Part shown: positions 49,545 through 61,600 of the stretch, in pieces
How positions within the stretch are numbered: the stretch's first letter is position 1
Layout of the letters: each line of letters begins with the position of its first letter
NCBI GenBank assembly: GCA_013397075.1
Contig: VWZS01003937.1
Span: 1,344,522-1,408,521 of the forward strand
DNA length: 64,000 bases
Reading direction: 5' to 3'
From: Rhabdornis inornatus
Taxonomy: Eukaryota; Chordata; Aves; Passeriformes; Rhabdornithidae
Translations under genes and position numbers: made by a program
Notes under the pieces: model-generated
Told to the model about the DNA's origin: nothing
Database searches by the model: none
Seen by the model: the letters and a program-made list of their open reading frames with translations, nothing else

Positions 49545-50074
49545 CAAGGGGGGACCAACTGGTTGGAGAGGTTAGCAGCTCTGAAAAACTGATGTCAAAC
49601 AACAGGGTACTGATAAACTGGAGAAAGTACAGTAGTGGAGCACCAGACTAAGAACGTTACTTAAATAGCTGAAGGTGCTAGAAGATATGCCAGGCTAAAG
49701 GAACTAGGTTAGGTTACTTGAAAAGGAGAAGGCCAAGAACCAATTGCTAATTCAACAAGCTAAAGGCGAGTTGTAGAAAAGGTGGCATGAGAGTCTTCTC
49801 ACAAGTGCACAACAAAAGAAGAGACAATTTGTGACAAATTGTGATGCTGGAAATTCTGATCAGACATAAGGAAAAAATTAATCAAAGTGCTTCAGTACTG
49901 ATAAAGGTGCTCAGGGAGGCTGCAAACGCTTAATCCTTAGACATTTTCAAAACTCAACTGGATAGGCCTTAAGCAATCTGATCTAAGCTGGAAGTTAGCC
50001 AAGACTTGAGCAAGGGGTTGGTTCAGTGACTTTAAGAGGGCCCTGGTAGTCTAAATTTTTCTGTGATTCTATGA
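49545..50074 (+). mobile_element. CR1 LINE copy, plus strand, about 0.5 kb, with 3' end
   Basis: Plus-strand CR1 3' region. Landmarks are CTGATAAACTGGAGAAAGTACAG (49610-49632, consensus CTGGACAGACTGGAGCGAGTCCAG), AGGCTAAAGGAACTAGGTT (49692-49710), GGAGAAGGCCAAGAA (49724-49738), ACATTTTCAAAACTCAACTGGATAGG (49941-49966) and GGGGTTGGTTCAGTGACTTTAAGAGGGCCC (50013-50042). It closes with CTGTGATTCTATGA (50061-50074), the expected 3' end. The 5' truncation point is uncertain, between about 49545 and 49610. It is clearly more decayed than the other two large copies. Its 3' half is complementary to the minus-strand copy 250 bp to the left. Confidence 0.85.
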
Positions 50075-53000
50075 GAAAGGCTCCTTCAGTGGGTGATTCA
50101 TCTTGTCTTAAAATAGGTGTCTAAAATAGATTAGATGAATCACCATCTGGTGGTGCCTGTGTCTCGCTGAAAATATTCTCCACTGAATACAAAGGCAACC
50201 TAAGCTGACCAGCTATGATTAAATGTCTTACAGTGAGATATATCTGTAAATTGGAAGAGATGAGAATCATCATTAGTAATTTGTGCCCCAAAAAGATCAA
50301 GTTCTTGCCTTGTTTATATATTACTCCTCTAGGACATGAACCACATCCTTAGTAACCAAACTCAGTTGTAGGAGAAGGTGGACAAAACCTTCACATAACA
50401 CATAAAAATTAAAAATTCAGGTGACTTAGAATTGGAGCTACACAGCTATCTTACACAGTTTGTTGCCATATGAGCAATTCCCTTCATAACGCCATGGGTA
50501 CAGTTTTATGATTGGGATTCTATTACAATCTGTAATATTTTTGTCTTTAAAGACAGCTTACAAATTAGAAGCTGACAGGATGGTTTTCCCTAGCATGAAG
50601 ATACTTCTATCTTCACAGCCTTATATATTAAGACTATAGTGGATAAAGGAGAATGACTTTAAATATCTAGGTCATATTTTTTTTTAAAAATTGTTGTTAT
50701 TGTTATTATTATTTTTATTAATATTATTAACTATAAATTATTTAAAAACACGGTTTAGAGCTGTCTGAAATGTTCCTGGACAAGAAAAGCCACAGATATT
50801 TAACAGAAGTAGTAGAAACCATTGAAGTTGCAGGCGTTTTTTTGGTCCTTGGAAACAGTATTTAGCTAGAAAACATTTTTTCTCCCTGGAAGCTGGAAGG
50901 GAAGAAAAAAAGGAGGTAGATAAAAAGAAAAATCAAGTATTTTTCAGCCCTCCACATCAATAGAATGATTCTGTTTTCTTCTATCTGAAAAATTGAAATA
51001 AAATTAAAAGTATTAAATAAATTTTAAAAGCCACTTTAAAAGCAACAATTGATGTCTACAGAACTGTATTGGTTACATGTCTAATAAAATCAGCCTAACT
51101 TTTTCCTACAGGAAATGTTATTTTTCCCACATATACTAACTAAATCCCATTTTCCATGTTCCACAGATTCTCCCAAAGCAAACTTCCCTGTTGTTTCTTC
51201 AATATCCAGCATCCATTTGTTCAGTACATCACACAGGGGACCGGAAGTTCCCTGGCTGCAAAAAAATGATACAAAATGAGAGCGCTACCACAGAAAACTG
51301 TGGTTGAAGGCAACTGGAAAAACAGAAGGAGCAAGTAATTTCTACTACACGTGCTTAGTTTGGCAGCAGAAACAAAGGTGGGCGTGCCAAGATGAAAGCA
51401 AGTACTTCCGGAAAAAGACAGTTCTGGTTTTGCCACACAGCTGACAAAGTCTATGAAACTATCTCACAGGTCCTCCAACCAGCCCTGCCTGCAAGGAAGT
51501 CACTCAACACATCCCTGAGCAAGACAAGAGGGGAGTAGAGGGACAGAGAGACAACTGACAAACATATTTCCTCATAAGAAACGGTCCTAAGCCAAGCACC
51601 ACCTCTCAAAGCAGCCTATTTGGTGGTTTAGAAACCAGCCCCTCTTGGTAACTACTTCCCTGTCACAGTGGAACAAGTTAAAAGATGAGTGCTCATGCCC
51701 TGTTGTCATTTGGCCATCACTAAGAAAGAGAATGTTCTAAGCATCTTTAGAGAATATGAATCAAAACTTAAAAAAACTGTTAACATGTATTAGGTTCAAA
51801 AACAGTCTTCATTGATTGAGGATAAAAATCAATCCTATACAAGTCTGCCAAAACCACCAAACCCAAGATTTTACATTTCACTGCTGTTTCAGAGCCACTG
51901 TTGAAATTTCTAACATTTCGGCTATGCAAATGTGAAGACTTTATTGTTTTACAATTAACAGAGACCAATTCACACACACTTATTCTGAGAACTAGTCTTT
52001 ACTCCCAAGGCATTCTGTTAGCTAATTGTAAGATAGCAAATTACTCCATGAAGGAAAGTATTTCAGATTCGGGGTTTTATTTTAGGGCATTAAAATTTCT
52101 ATATTGACACATACCCAATACCATCAGATCTTATTTTTCTTTTGAACTGAGAACGATGAAATATTGAATCATATGTGAGAATGTGCATAAGATTTCTGGT
52201 TTTAAAAGAAGCTTGCCCATGCTTTTTCTATAACAAGGCTAGATCAAAAACTGCAGGGGCAAGCTCTTAGAATTTTGAATGAGTTTTAGTCTTTACAAAT
52301 ATCTTCCAGCATGTTCAGGCAGTCAGCTTTAATCACACATTCTGGGGAAATATTTTTTTTCCTGTAAAGTTTCTAGTAATTTGGGCTGACAACTCTCGTG
52401 CTTTATTATATTTTGTCTTACTCTGAAATGCCATCCTATTTTCCATGACTTTTTGAAATCTCAAATTGATTCACTGTAACTACAGTAAAACCATCATGTA
52501 TCAAGTCATTCTATGAGAATTCTCCATCTCCCCCCTCCACATAGGAAAAAGAAAAAAACAGCCATAATTATGAAAACAGAAGAGAGGTATATAAGAAACT
52601 GCCATTTGTCTGGCTTGGCTACTCAAAACTTTTTCCAACTAATTCCACAGATCAGTAGAAAAAGAAACAGTTTAGTGCTTCCTTTTAACTTGTAAGGGCT
52701 AAACGTTGGCAAGATCCCGATACCTGCTTTCATGAGGGGACAAGTTTGTGATATAACTTGAAATCAAAGTCATCACTGATTTACTTCAGCAAATTTACTA
52801 GTCCTGAGTGTGACAAAAAAAAATTGGCTCAATTTGAAAGTGAAAGCATTTTTTTAATCAAGCTTTGGAACATAAGACTGACAGAGAACCTCATTCATCA
52901 GACATATGAAAAATAGGTAACACTACTGAGCAACAGCTAAGTAAACACAACCATCATTTATCAAAAACACACAAATACTATTCTCAATCTAGGAAGGCAT

Positions 53001-54560
53001 TTGAGAATGAAAAAAAAATACTTGGAGTTAACAGTACTTCTGCTCTAAAACATTCTAAAATGTTTTTTAAAAATAATTTATAGGCAAAAGAGAAAAAAAG
53101 CTTCCAGATTTTCAAAATTGGGGTCAAAACCAGTCTAACTGCATACTGACATTCACAACCACAGTGTGCAAGCACTGCTGACATATACATAAGGAAACAC
53201 TGAAAGCACCTGGAAGGCACAGACTCAAGAGAGGAACATGGAAACACAGAGTCATTCAGTAAAAGCTCCGACAATTTTCAGACCAAGTCTCCACTCTTCC
53301 ACTCAAGATTTGCAGAAATTCAGATCTACACCTGAACAATAGCACATCTTCAAGTACGTGAAGAGGGACAATGTTGCAGCAGAGAATCTCAGGGTAAATG
53401 AGATAAAACCTTTAGATGTCTATCTTAAAGGTTTACTCTTAAAAACTTGGAGAATAGGAACTTGCATACTTTCTAAAGGAGGAAGGGAGACAAGACAGAC
53501 ACCTACAGAGCACCACTCTTCTGATAGAAACATTATAAACATTACTCAAATGAGGTATCAATTAATTCTCGGGCCACATATCATTAATCACAGCACAGTA
53601 GCTAGACACAGAGAGATTGCAAGCAAGAGGACAAAAATAATGAAAAGGTACAAAACAACTTAGTGATGATACAATGAACAGGGGGGGAAAAGGGAAAGAT
53701 GATTGAACACCAGCTTATTCTCTCTCAGCTTTGTCTGACTTACCAATAGTATGGATGCATGCAAAATAATTTAGGTCAAAGTTAACTTCATGCCAAAGGA
53801 GTAAAATGAGAACAGCTCTTTTACCCCTCTCATGTCCTGAGGTTTACTGTGTATGACAATGACACACTACGAATTCAAATGGATGTACGGAAACATCATG
53901 GTGCCAGGTTCACATCATTCTGCTCCAGAGTAAAAATTCATCCTCTGCTGACAGACATCATGAGCTGTTCCTCTAATTCTCTTTCCCCACATAAGAACTG
54001 TCTGCCTGCTCTCTGGGAGGATCCAAGACCATCTGAGACAGCATAGTTACATCTGCTGTCCAGCATCATCTCTTTTGTCCCTGAATAGTCAAGGCCTTTC
54101 CTCCTACCTCCCTACGACATAATTTCCCCAGTTCCTGCTGGAACTGTTTTTCTGTTCCAAGCAGCATGCCAGGACACTCCTGAGGCACATGGTAATTACG
54201 GACCCCTCCAGGTGACTTCTCCATCACACCCAACTCTGACCTGGCAGTTTCCCACTGAATGGTTTTCCCTGCTTTGCAGGATAAAGCTGACTGGGGAGCA
54301 ATATGACTGTGGAAGAACACATTGTCCTAACAAGTCAGACTATCTAATGTGTTAAAAAAAGAATAGCCTAACTTCATGCTCAACACCTCTCTCTCTGGCT
54401 GTTCTTGGCACGAGATTTTTACGTATATTAGAATAAAAAAAGTTTACAACGTGTTCAGTAAGCTGAGAGCCAAAGTGAGGCCATCCTTAAAAAATGTTCA
54501 GTTTCCGACTCCCAACAAACTGCTCCTACACTAATGTCTGCAACTAGACTCTTAGGACTA
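50075..54560. other. No gene seen
   Basis: AT-rich region. A weak CTCF-like match on the minus strand (ACCATCTGGTGG, 50142-50153, one mismatch to the core) lies just right of the CR1 copy. An imperfect TTA/TTG microsatellite is at 50691-50730. Open frames reach only about 101 codons (plus 53358-53663) and show no domain. Confidence 0.5.
50691..50730. repeat. Imperfect (TTR)n microsatellite
   Basis: About 40 bp of TTG and TTA units (TTGTTGTTATTGTTATTATT, then ATTTTTATTAATATTATTAA), preceded by a T run and A run. It is degenerate, so slippage is probably slow now. Confidence 0.75.
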
Positions 54561-54570
54561 GGATGGAATT

Positions 54571-55029
54571 TCAATTTTTCATAGATTTATTGTTTGTTGC
54601 AGTGAACTTGTTGTAAACAAGAAAATTCAAAGGCTGCCCTACAATAAGAAAAAACAAAATAAGCAAACAAAAAAAATCCCAAACCAAACCACAGGAAAAG
54701 AAAAACCAACAAGCCAGAACAATTTCTGAAGGATTGCTTGTGTTATACCTAGAAGAATCTAGGGACTTGCATAGAAGGTTTCCGAGAATGAGTTTAATGC
54801 TTTGACCATGAATGAGGAGAAAGAACAGAGCAGGTCTGACAAGGATGATGAAACACACAAGAAAGACTATAGGAAAATAGAATAACATCAAACTGGCTTT
54901 GCTAACATCTCCTCTTAGTTCATCCAAATTTGATGTTTGCTTTTGCTCTTCCGAAGTATTCTGACTGAACAGCACAGCTGCAAAGCAGTCATAAAGTTTT
55001 TGTACAATCTGATCATCTTCCACAATCAT
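54571..55029 (-). CDS. Unrecognised ORF with two hydrophobic segments (weak candidate)
   Basis: A 152-codon minus-strand ATG-to-stop frame, with an in-frame TAG six codons before the ATG. Residues 1-45 are polar and acidic, look protein-like, and contain a glycosylation sequon at Asn24 (NTS). Residues about 46-74 form one hydrophobic stretch and about 103-130 a second. The second is encoded by the complement of an A/C-rich low-complexity tract, so its hydrophobicity may be accidental. By eye, from memory, the N-terminal half loosely recalls KCNE-type single-pass potassium-channel subunits: an N-terminal sequon, one membrane helix near residue 46, and a single-exon ORF. The conserved post-membrane motif of that family is absent. 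It may be a decayed gene or a chance ORF. I do not assign a function. Confidence 0.15.
   Translation of the reverse strand: MIVEDDQIVQKLYDCFAAVLFSQNTSEEQKQTSNLDELRGDVSKASLMLFYFPIVFLVCFIILVRPALFFLLIHGQSIKLILGNLLCKSLDSSRYNTSNPSEIVLACWFFFSCGLVWDFFCLLILFFLIVGQPLNFLVYNKFTATNNKSMKN
54640..54720. repeat. A/C-rich low-complexity tract
   Basis: The plus strand is mostly A and C (AAAACAAAATAAGCAAACAAA followed by CCCAAACCAAACCAC-type runs). The tract has almost no T and little G. It overlaps the weak minus-strand ORF and accounts for that ORF's Phe/Leu/Trp-rich C-terminal half. Confidence 0.75.
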
Positions 55030-58000
55030 TTTTAAGCCATAGCACTATTGGTCAAACCTTGATTTCTATTTATTTGCTAAGTAATCTAACTAAATTATAT
55101 ACTACATCAACAACAACAACAAATAATAATATATATATAGCTATACTTTACAACATGACTGGAAAATTCTGGATGGAACCATAATCTGACAGATTTCTGG
55201 TGATTCCATATCCTTGTCCATTGTGTCCAATAAATGCACATGCTTGACTGCTTTATTATTGTAAAAATTAAAAGAAAAACTTCAAAAATAAGGCCTTAAA
55301 AAAAACCAAACAGTAAGAGAGTTCAGGAAGTGCATTTCAATGTGATTACAATACTTTTTTGGTAAATTAAGCCACAGCCTTTGGCCACAACATGACCTAA
55401 AGTATGTTGTAATGGTCCACAAATTAAGTGCCTTCTATATTTTATGACTTCGGTATGTACTGCAAAACTTGGCTTCATCATACTTTAAAATATAAGAAGA
55501 GAAATTTTTATGTCCTATAACAGAATGGTTTATTAAAAATAATGATGTTTCAAGAACTTGTAATATTTGCAGAAAAGAACATTTCAGCAATGAAATACAT
55601 CTTTGGAGCATTTGTATTTTTACAGTGAGACAAATTACATCAGCTTTTAAAAAAAAAAAAAATCACAACAAAACCAGCCTACATAAATATGTTCAGGTCC
55701 TCTCTTACTACAACATCAACATGAGAATATCCCTCCTGTACATCTGTACACCACTAGAGAAGTTCTCTCATACACACATGCTCTGATACAAACACTCCTG
55801 CCTTTGCATGCTTGCACACAAACACTGCACTCACATGTTGAGTTTCTCGCACACAATCAATCCTCCAAGCTCTGACGCTCTCTCACACAAACACAGACAT
55901 GCTTCACACCTTCTCCTGCATTGGAAAACCATGCGAACCATCTGTCACTATTTAATCTCCCAACCCAAGCTAAGCAAATACATCCCATCTCAACCCCAGA
56001 CGCCCCGGTCAGCCTTTCTAGCAATACACTCTTCACAAATAAACCCTCGTTTTTGCTGCTGCCTACCTAATACTAATTTGTTTTCCAAATCCATCTCTTC
56101 TCCTTTTGCTACCCTGTGCCCCACAGAAGGCTCTATTTTCCTGCTCTTTACAGTAGTCAGGGTTGGATATTGCATAGCCAGGGCCAAGACACGTTTTACA
56201 ACAGGCAGCATACCCCAAACTAGACACTGAGATCAGTGAGCACCACAGATTTCCCTTTTTGTTCATAACTTCACCCTTCACTGGTCTTTCATTGCTGAGT
56301 GTTTAGGCAAATGGACACAGAGAAAGAATCTTTTTAAAAAGAGATAGTAGTTATCATCCGAAGAAAAGAAAGAAACCTACACTTCAAAAACCTTGACTGA
56401 CTATACTTTCATTTCATAGGTGAAAATGGAAGGAGCAATTGTATTGTTTGGGGAAAACCTTTCAAAATACAGTCTCAGGACAGAAGGGCCTAAAAGAAGC
56501 CTGAAAGCTTTGGTGTGTAAAAGACAGGCCAGACAAAACACAGAGGAAAGAAGAAAGATCACCTTGTTTTAGGAATCTCAGAAGTGCTGCTGAAAGCAGC
56601 ATGCTGGACTTGGAAGGAACAGCATCAAAAGCAAGGCTTAAGTACTTTCAACATTTCAGGGAATGCAGCAGTACCCCCCCTAACCAGTGCAGAAGGTTGC
56701 TATTGCTCCAAAAGGTGTTTATTAAACTCCATGAAATACATCTCCCAATTAAATGTCTCTATAAACCACTGCTCTTTCTTTCCACAAATGAGAACAGAAG
56801 TTCATATCTATCTCTTGTACCAAAGAGATCTCTCAGGATCTCTGAGGGTGATACTGCCACACTGGAGCTTATACCAGTCCTGAAGAATTGGAGCAAATTC
56901 CTTGACAGAGCCAAAACACAAACCTCAGCATCTCCAATACTGAAAAGTCTCCAAATTGAGGATTAAACCAGAGTTTCTGGTGCACATAGCGTGTGGATCA
57001 AGCCCACATCCACTCTGAAGAAAGGAACCAAACATAGGGGACATAGCAACACATTGCTGCTTTCTTCTAAAGATTATTAAATTGGCATGCACTTCAAGAA
57101 AGATTTAGATAGATCCAGATTCCAGCTTCACCAAAATATTCACTTTATTAGGGGGAAGGCGAAGGGAGTAGTGTCTGCATACTTTTTGAAAAATAAATTG
57201 TTGTATGATTTCTGTGTGTACAACACTTGGGATAATGTCACCTACTAGGACTGTGACTTACAGCAAAGGCTTTGGGAAAGGGGGATCCTCCCTCTTCTGG
57301 GAAATGGAGCCACAGTTGAGAAATCTCTGCAGGCAACTAAATTGTTTCATTAACAAGTGAAAGAAAAGTATCCCTCTGGAGAAACTAATATTTAAAAGTC
57401 TACAAACCATACACTTCCAGCAGGACTAGTCAGCAGACTTTAGATGTTACTGCAAAACAGGGAGAGCTTAAGCAAACAAAACCCTGAAGTGTAAGAGAGG
57501 TCTGCATATCAGCCTTTTCTGAAAGCAAATTCCCTAGAACTGCCTGTCCTCAGTACATATAGCAAGTGGTACATGCAGTGGCATGAGCAGACTTCAGGAT
57601 AGAGAAACCTGACTGCTCCATGACCAACTGACCTCAGTGAAATTAAAGTTTCAATTTTTTCCTTGATGTCAAGCTTCTTTCACATTTCACACCACATACC
57701 TCTCACCTAATTGCAGCTAGTGTCTGTGCCCTAGGAGAAACCAAACTGAGACAGAAAACTTGTGCAAGTTACAGGGATTCTTAAAGTTATTAGTGAAAAA
57801 AAAACCTATGAAGACTGCTAGCAGCAAATGAAAGAAGTTCCATGATATTGTACTTAGATCCTCTTTATTCATCTATCATAATAACCATTACTTTTGAACT
57901 GTGCGTAAGCCTTAAAGGAAAGAGACCATCAATTGCCCTAGAGAATACCAGCAAATGAAAGATGGTTGGGCAGTGGCTAACCCCCAAATGCTGTCCTACT

Positions 58001-58655
58001 GCTTCATTCCTAGAAATGTCCCCAAACTTTCTAGTGACAAACTGTTTATGTTTCCAACAATGAAGGCCAGAATGGAACTCTTTCAATGGAGCAGACTGCT
58101 ATAGGTAGAGAGATTATTTGTAAAGGTGGCTGAGAGATTGTGGTCTTTGACTTCAACCTAAATATTAATGACAAGTGGTCCCTATAGTTAGTGAAAATCA
58201 GGAAAAACCTTTGCCTTTTACAAACTTAGTAGAAACTGCTCTCAGGTTTTTTTTTCTTTTGTTGGAACACCATGGAAGCTGGTCTTCCTACCTAGGACTT
58301 GGATGTTCAGTGACCCTGCCAAGAAACACCAGGTAACATTTCTCAGGCTGTCTTTGGTCTCTTCTTAGAATATAAGAAAGACCTAAATAATCTAAGTGGA
58401 AAAGCATCTGGTCTCCTCTTTTCCAATGCTATCCTGCCATGAACCACTGACAGAACTTACTTCTTTGATCCCTACACACATGTGAAAACACAAAGGGAAC
58501 AAAGTCATTACAGGCTCTTTTCTTAAAGCAGCCACTGCTCAGTGCTTCAACTGGTGGTAGTCCTCCTCCAGTATACCCTAGCATCGGGAGATAGTTCCAG
58601 TGAACACAACATGAAGCATATCTCGAATTTTATTTAAAACGAAACAATCCTGCCC
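55030..58655. other. No gene seen
   Basis: AT-rich. A cryptically repetitive CA-rich, pyrimidine-biased stretch at 55745-55910 underlies a His/Ser/Thr-rich plus-strand open frame (55808-56230, 140 codons). I regard that frame as a composition artefact. An A run of 14 lies at 55649-55662. No exon or interspersed repeat recognised. Confidence 0.5.
55107..55139. repeat. Compound microsatellite (CAA)n(TAA)n(TA)n
   Basis: About five CAA units (55107-55122), then TAA units, then five TA units ending near 55139. It is short, perfect within each block and likely polymorphic. Confidence 0.85.
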
Positions 58656-58661
58656 TGCCTT

Positions 58662-58674
58662 CCCCCCCCCCCCC
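58662..58674. repeat. Poly-C run (13 C)
   Basis: Thirteen consecutive C followed by GAAAAAAC. Long C/G homopolymers are rare in vertebrate DNA compared with A/T runs and are prone to length error in assemblies. Confidence 0.95.
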
Positions 58675-61600
58675 GAAAAAACACCCCTCCCTTCACTTTC
58701 ACCTCAAGGCAATCCAAAGGATTTTCCAAGGGGAAGGGTCTGTTTATATTAATTGTCTTGTCGCTTAGAAAAGAAGCAGAAGTCAGTAACCCTGAAATAA
58801 AGCATCTGTTTAAGCTACCGTAAGATTAACAACCCACTTTGGAGGCAAAAGAAAATCTCCCCAGATAAAGAAAAAAACAACTTTGGAAAACTCCAAAGCC
58901 AGATTTTCAAACAGTAATTGACTCTCAAACTAATGTGCAGGTAAAATTATTAAAGCAGAGAACATGGCTGCTCACAACTCCTACTAAAGAAAGAAAACCA
59001 CTCACAGAATCTGGATAATTCACCTCCTGCAGTGAAAGAGCACTCACAACATGTGTAACGTGTTTCAAATGTGAAATTTTCATGAAAAGACAACAGAAAA
59101 CATCCAAATGCCATAATAGCTAATTAAAGAAAAACATGGGGGATTATTACACACTATATTCAAATACAAGTATTTATTTCAATAACTGTTAGAGACTCAT
59201 GCCAGATACAAGAATATTCATAGTAGGCCCCTGAGCAGCTCAAGCACGGTTGAGAACAATAAATGAATGTCCATCTCAAACTTCATTTCCCAAGCAACAT
59301 CATTTGTTACTCTAGATGAGTTAAGCAAAGCCCAATTGCTTTGGCCAATGCAGTATTTCTAACTTTAACAATTTTCCCTATATAAGGATATGACTTAATT
59401 TAATGTACCGTATTCTGTGCCATGTCAGCAAGGATGAAGTGAATAGCAGAAATAAGACTATATTCCTAGCTATGCTAAAATTCAAATTATTACACTTAAT
59501 AATTTAGATTTGGAAAAGAAAGCTAAATATCAATATAATATCTAAAACGGCCAGATTTATATCACATGTAGAAGTTATCATCTTTAAGAAGTAAAAAAAA
59601 ATTAAAAATAGACAAATTCCAGCAACTAGAAGTATCTCTTCTGGCAGATGGAGACAGCATGGGCTGTAGATAGCCAATACCAATCCAACAGTCAAGCTGA
59701 GGAATTCTGAGGTAAGAAAAAAGAAAGTCTTTCAACAGAGAATTTTCAGACTTGACAAGCATAGAAAATTTTTAAAATTATTATTACAAAATCTAGATCT
59801 CATTCCTGTCTTGTAACCATTTCCCCCATACTTTCAGTACACCTTTAACTCGCACTAATTATCATCTGCTGCACCTGGATAATTCAGTTATTTTTTTTTA
59901 GACTTCATGTTTCTCATCTGCTGCTACCTGACGAACTCCTAAATGATTTCAAAATAAAAAAGCCCAAATGAAACAAACCAGTATAAGAAATCACAAAATT
60001 CAGTCTACAGAATGAGACTGAGCTCACACCAAAACTCATCTCTCTTTCCTTCTTCACTCCCTAACTGATTCCTTACCAAGCCCCAGATCTGACAAGATTT
60101 CCATGCTCTAGAAAGAAAGGTAGATTTAGAAAGAGGAGGAAGGAGAGGAGTTTTTACCAGGTTGAAAAAGCAGAGGAAAGCAAAATGAACAAAGACGGGT
60201 ATGAGTACAATTACGTGTAGGCAGTGCAAAGAGACATTTGGGGCTCTTCAGCATCACCCTGATGTCTTTGTGCTCTTCAGTGATTAACAGACTGCAAGAG
60301 AGAATATCTACTTTTTCCAATTTCACTGAGCTGAAGAAATAGCTGAAGACATTCATAACTTCTGACCTCAGCTGAAAGGTTGGTCACAATAACATAAGAC
60401 CCACCGTTATCTGGCCATAATTTAAATAAAAATAAGTGGAGTCTTCTGAGACGTAACTTGACAGCTAAGTAACAAAAAACCTTCTCACAAGAAAAACACA
60501 GCAAACCACAAGAACACCGACAAAAAAAAACACAACACACCCCCCCCAACCTAACCTGATATTAATAATGTTTAGGCATATCATTGCAAGTGTTAAAAAG
60601 AGGACTTCAGAAAAAACTTAAAGTTTTATAAATGCCATGCTCCAGACATATTCCATCTCCTGGTATCCCTGGTACTACACCTGTACAGTTCAACAGCACT
60701 TGTAACAGCACCACCACGGCATCCCCTTTTATGCACTTACTTAATGTCTCTGATTTTCTAGTAAAATGAGAAAGTTTAAGAGAACTAAAATTTACTGAAA
60801 ATCTGAGCTGTGCCAGCAGTTTCCAGTGATTACCTGACATGATTTTTCCCCTAGCTGATATCCAAGTAGTTTAAGAATTTATGAAGTCCAGCCCAGCTCA
60901 TTGATTTAAAAATTAACTTTCTGTACCATGTAATATTCCAGACACATCTGGAGGATGGAAGAAAATGGTTAAGGAAATTCACTAGCTTATATATCATTGT
61001 AGGACTTACTAAAATTTCATAAATTAAGCATGAACAACTGGAGAGGAGAAAAGCCCAGACAGTGTTCCATAAGAGAATTTGGAGGATCATTTTAGACATA
61101 AAACCTAAAAAAGTAATAATACAGCTTGGAAAAACAGAAATATGGTGCAGGAAGCTGTAAAACAAAATCACAGCTGATTGGATGTTTTCCTGGATTTCTA
61201 CTCTCAATAAATCTGCACTAAAATCCTTATTTTTTTCTTTATCGCAAGGAAGAAAACTCAACTTGTATTTCAACAGCCATGCTGAAAACCCCTCCACATT
61301 TTATTTAGCGCCACAACCAGGAGCAAAGAGCTCCACTGGTCAAACACAACTCTGTAGTAAACTTGTACTACTATAACCTTACTGGTGTCCTCCTCAGTAA
61401 CACTTATCCAAGCCCATTATCTTTTCTAAATTCTTTTACATGAAATGTACAAAATTTTTTTTCTTAAATTTGTGATTTTGTTTTATAATTAACAAATGCT
61501 ACCACCCACAAAAAAAGAAAACCACTCAACAGAAAAAAACAACGACAACAAACCCCACCAGTAAACCATTCTTCCTGATGACCAAGTGAATTTTGTTTCC

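Noticed and set aside
55808..56230. 140-codon His/Ser/Thr-rich plus-strand frame
   Set aside because: Derived from a CA-rich, cryptically repetitive stretch.
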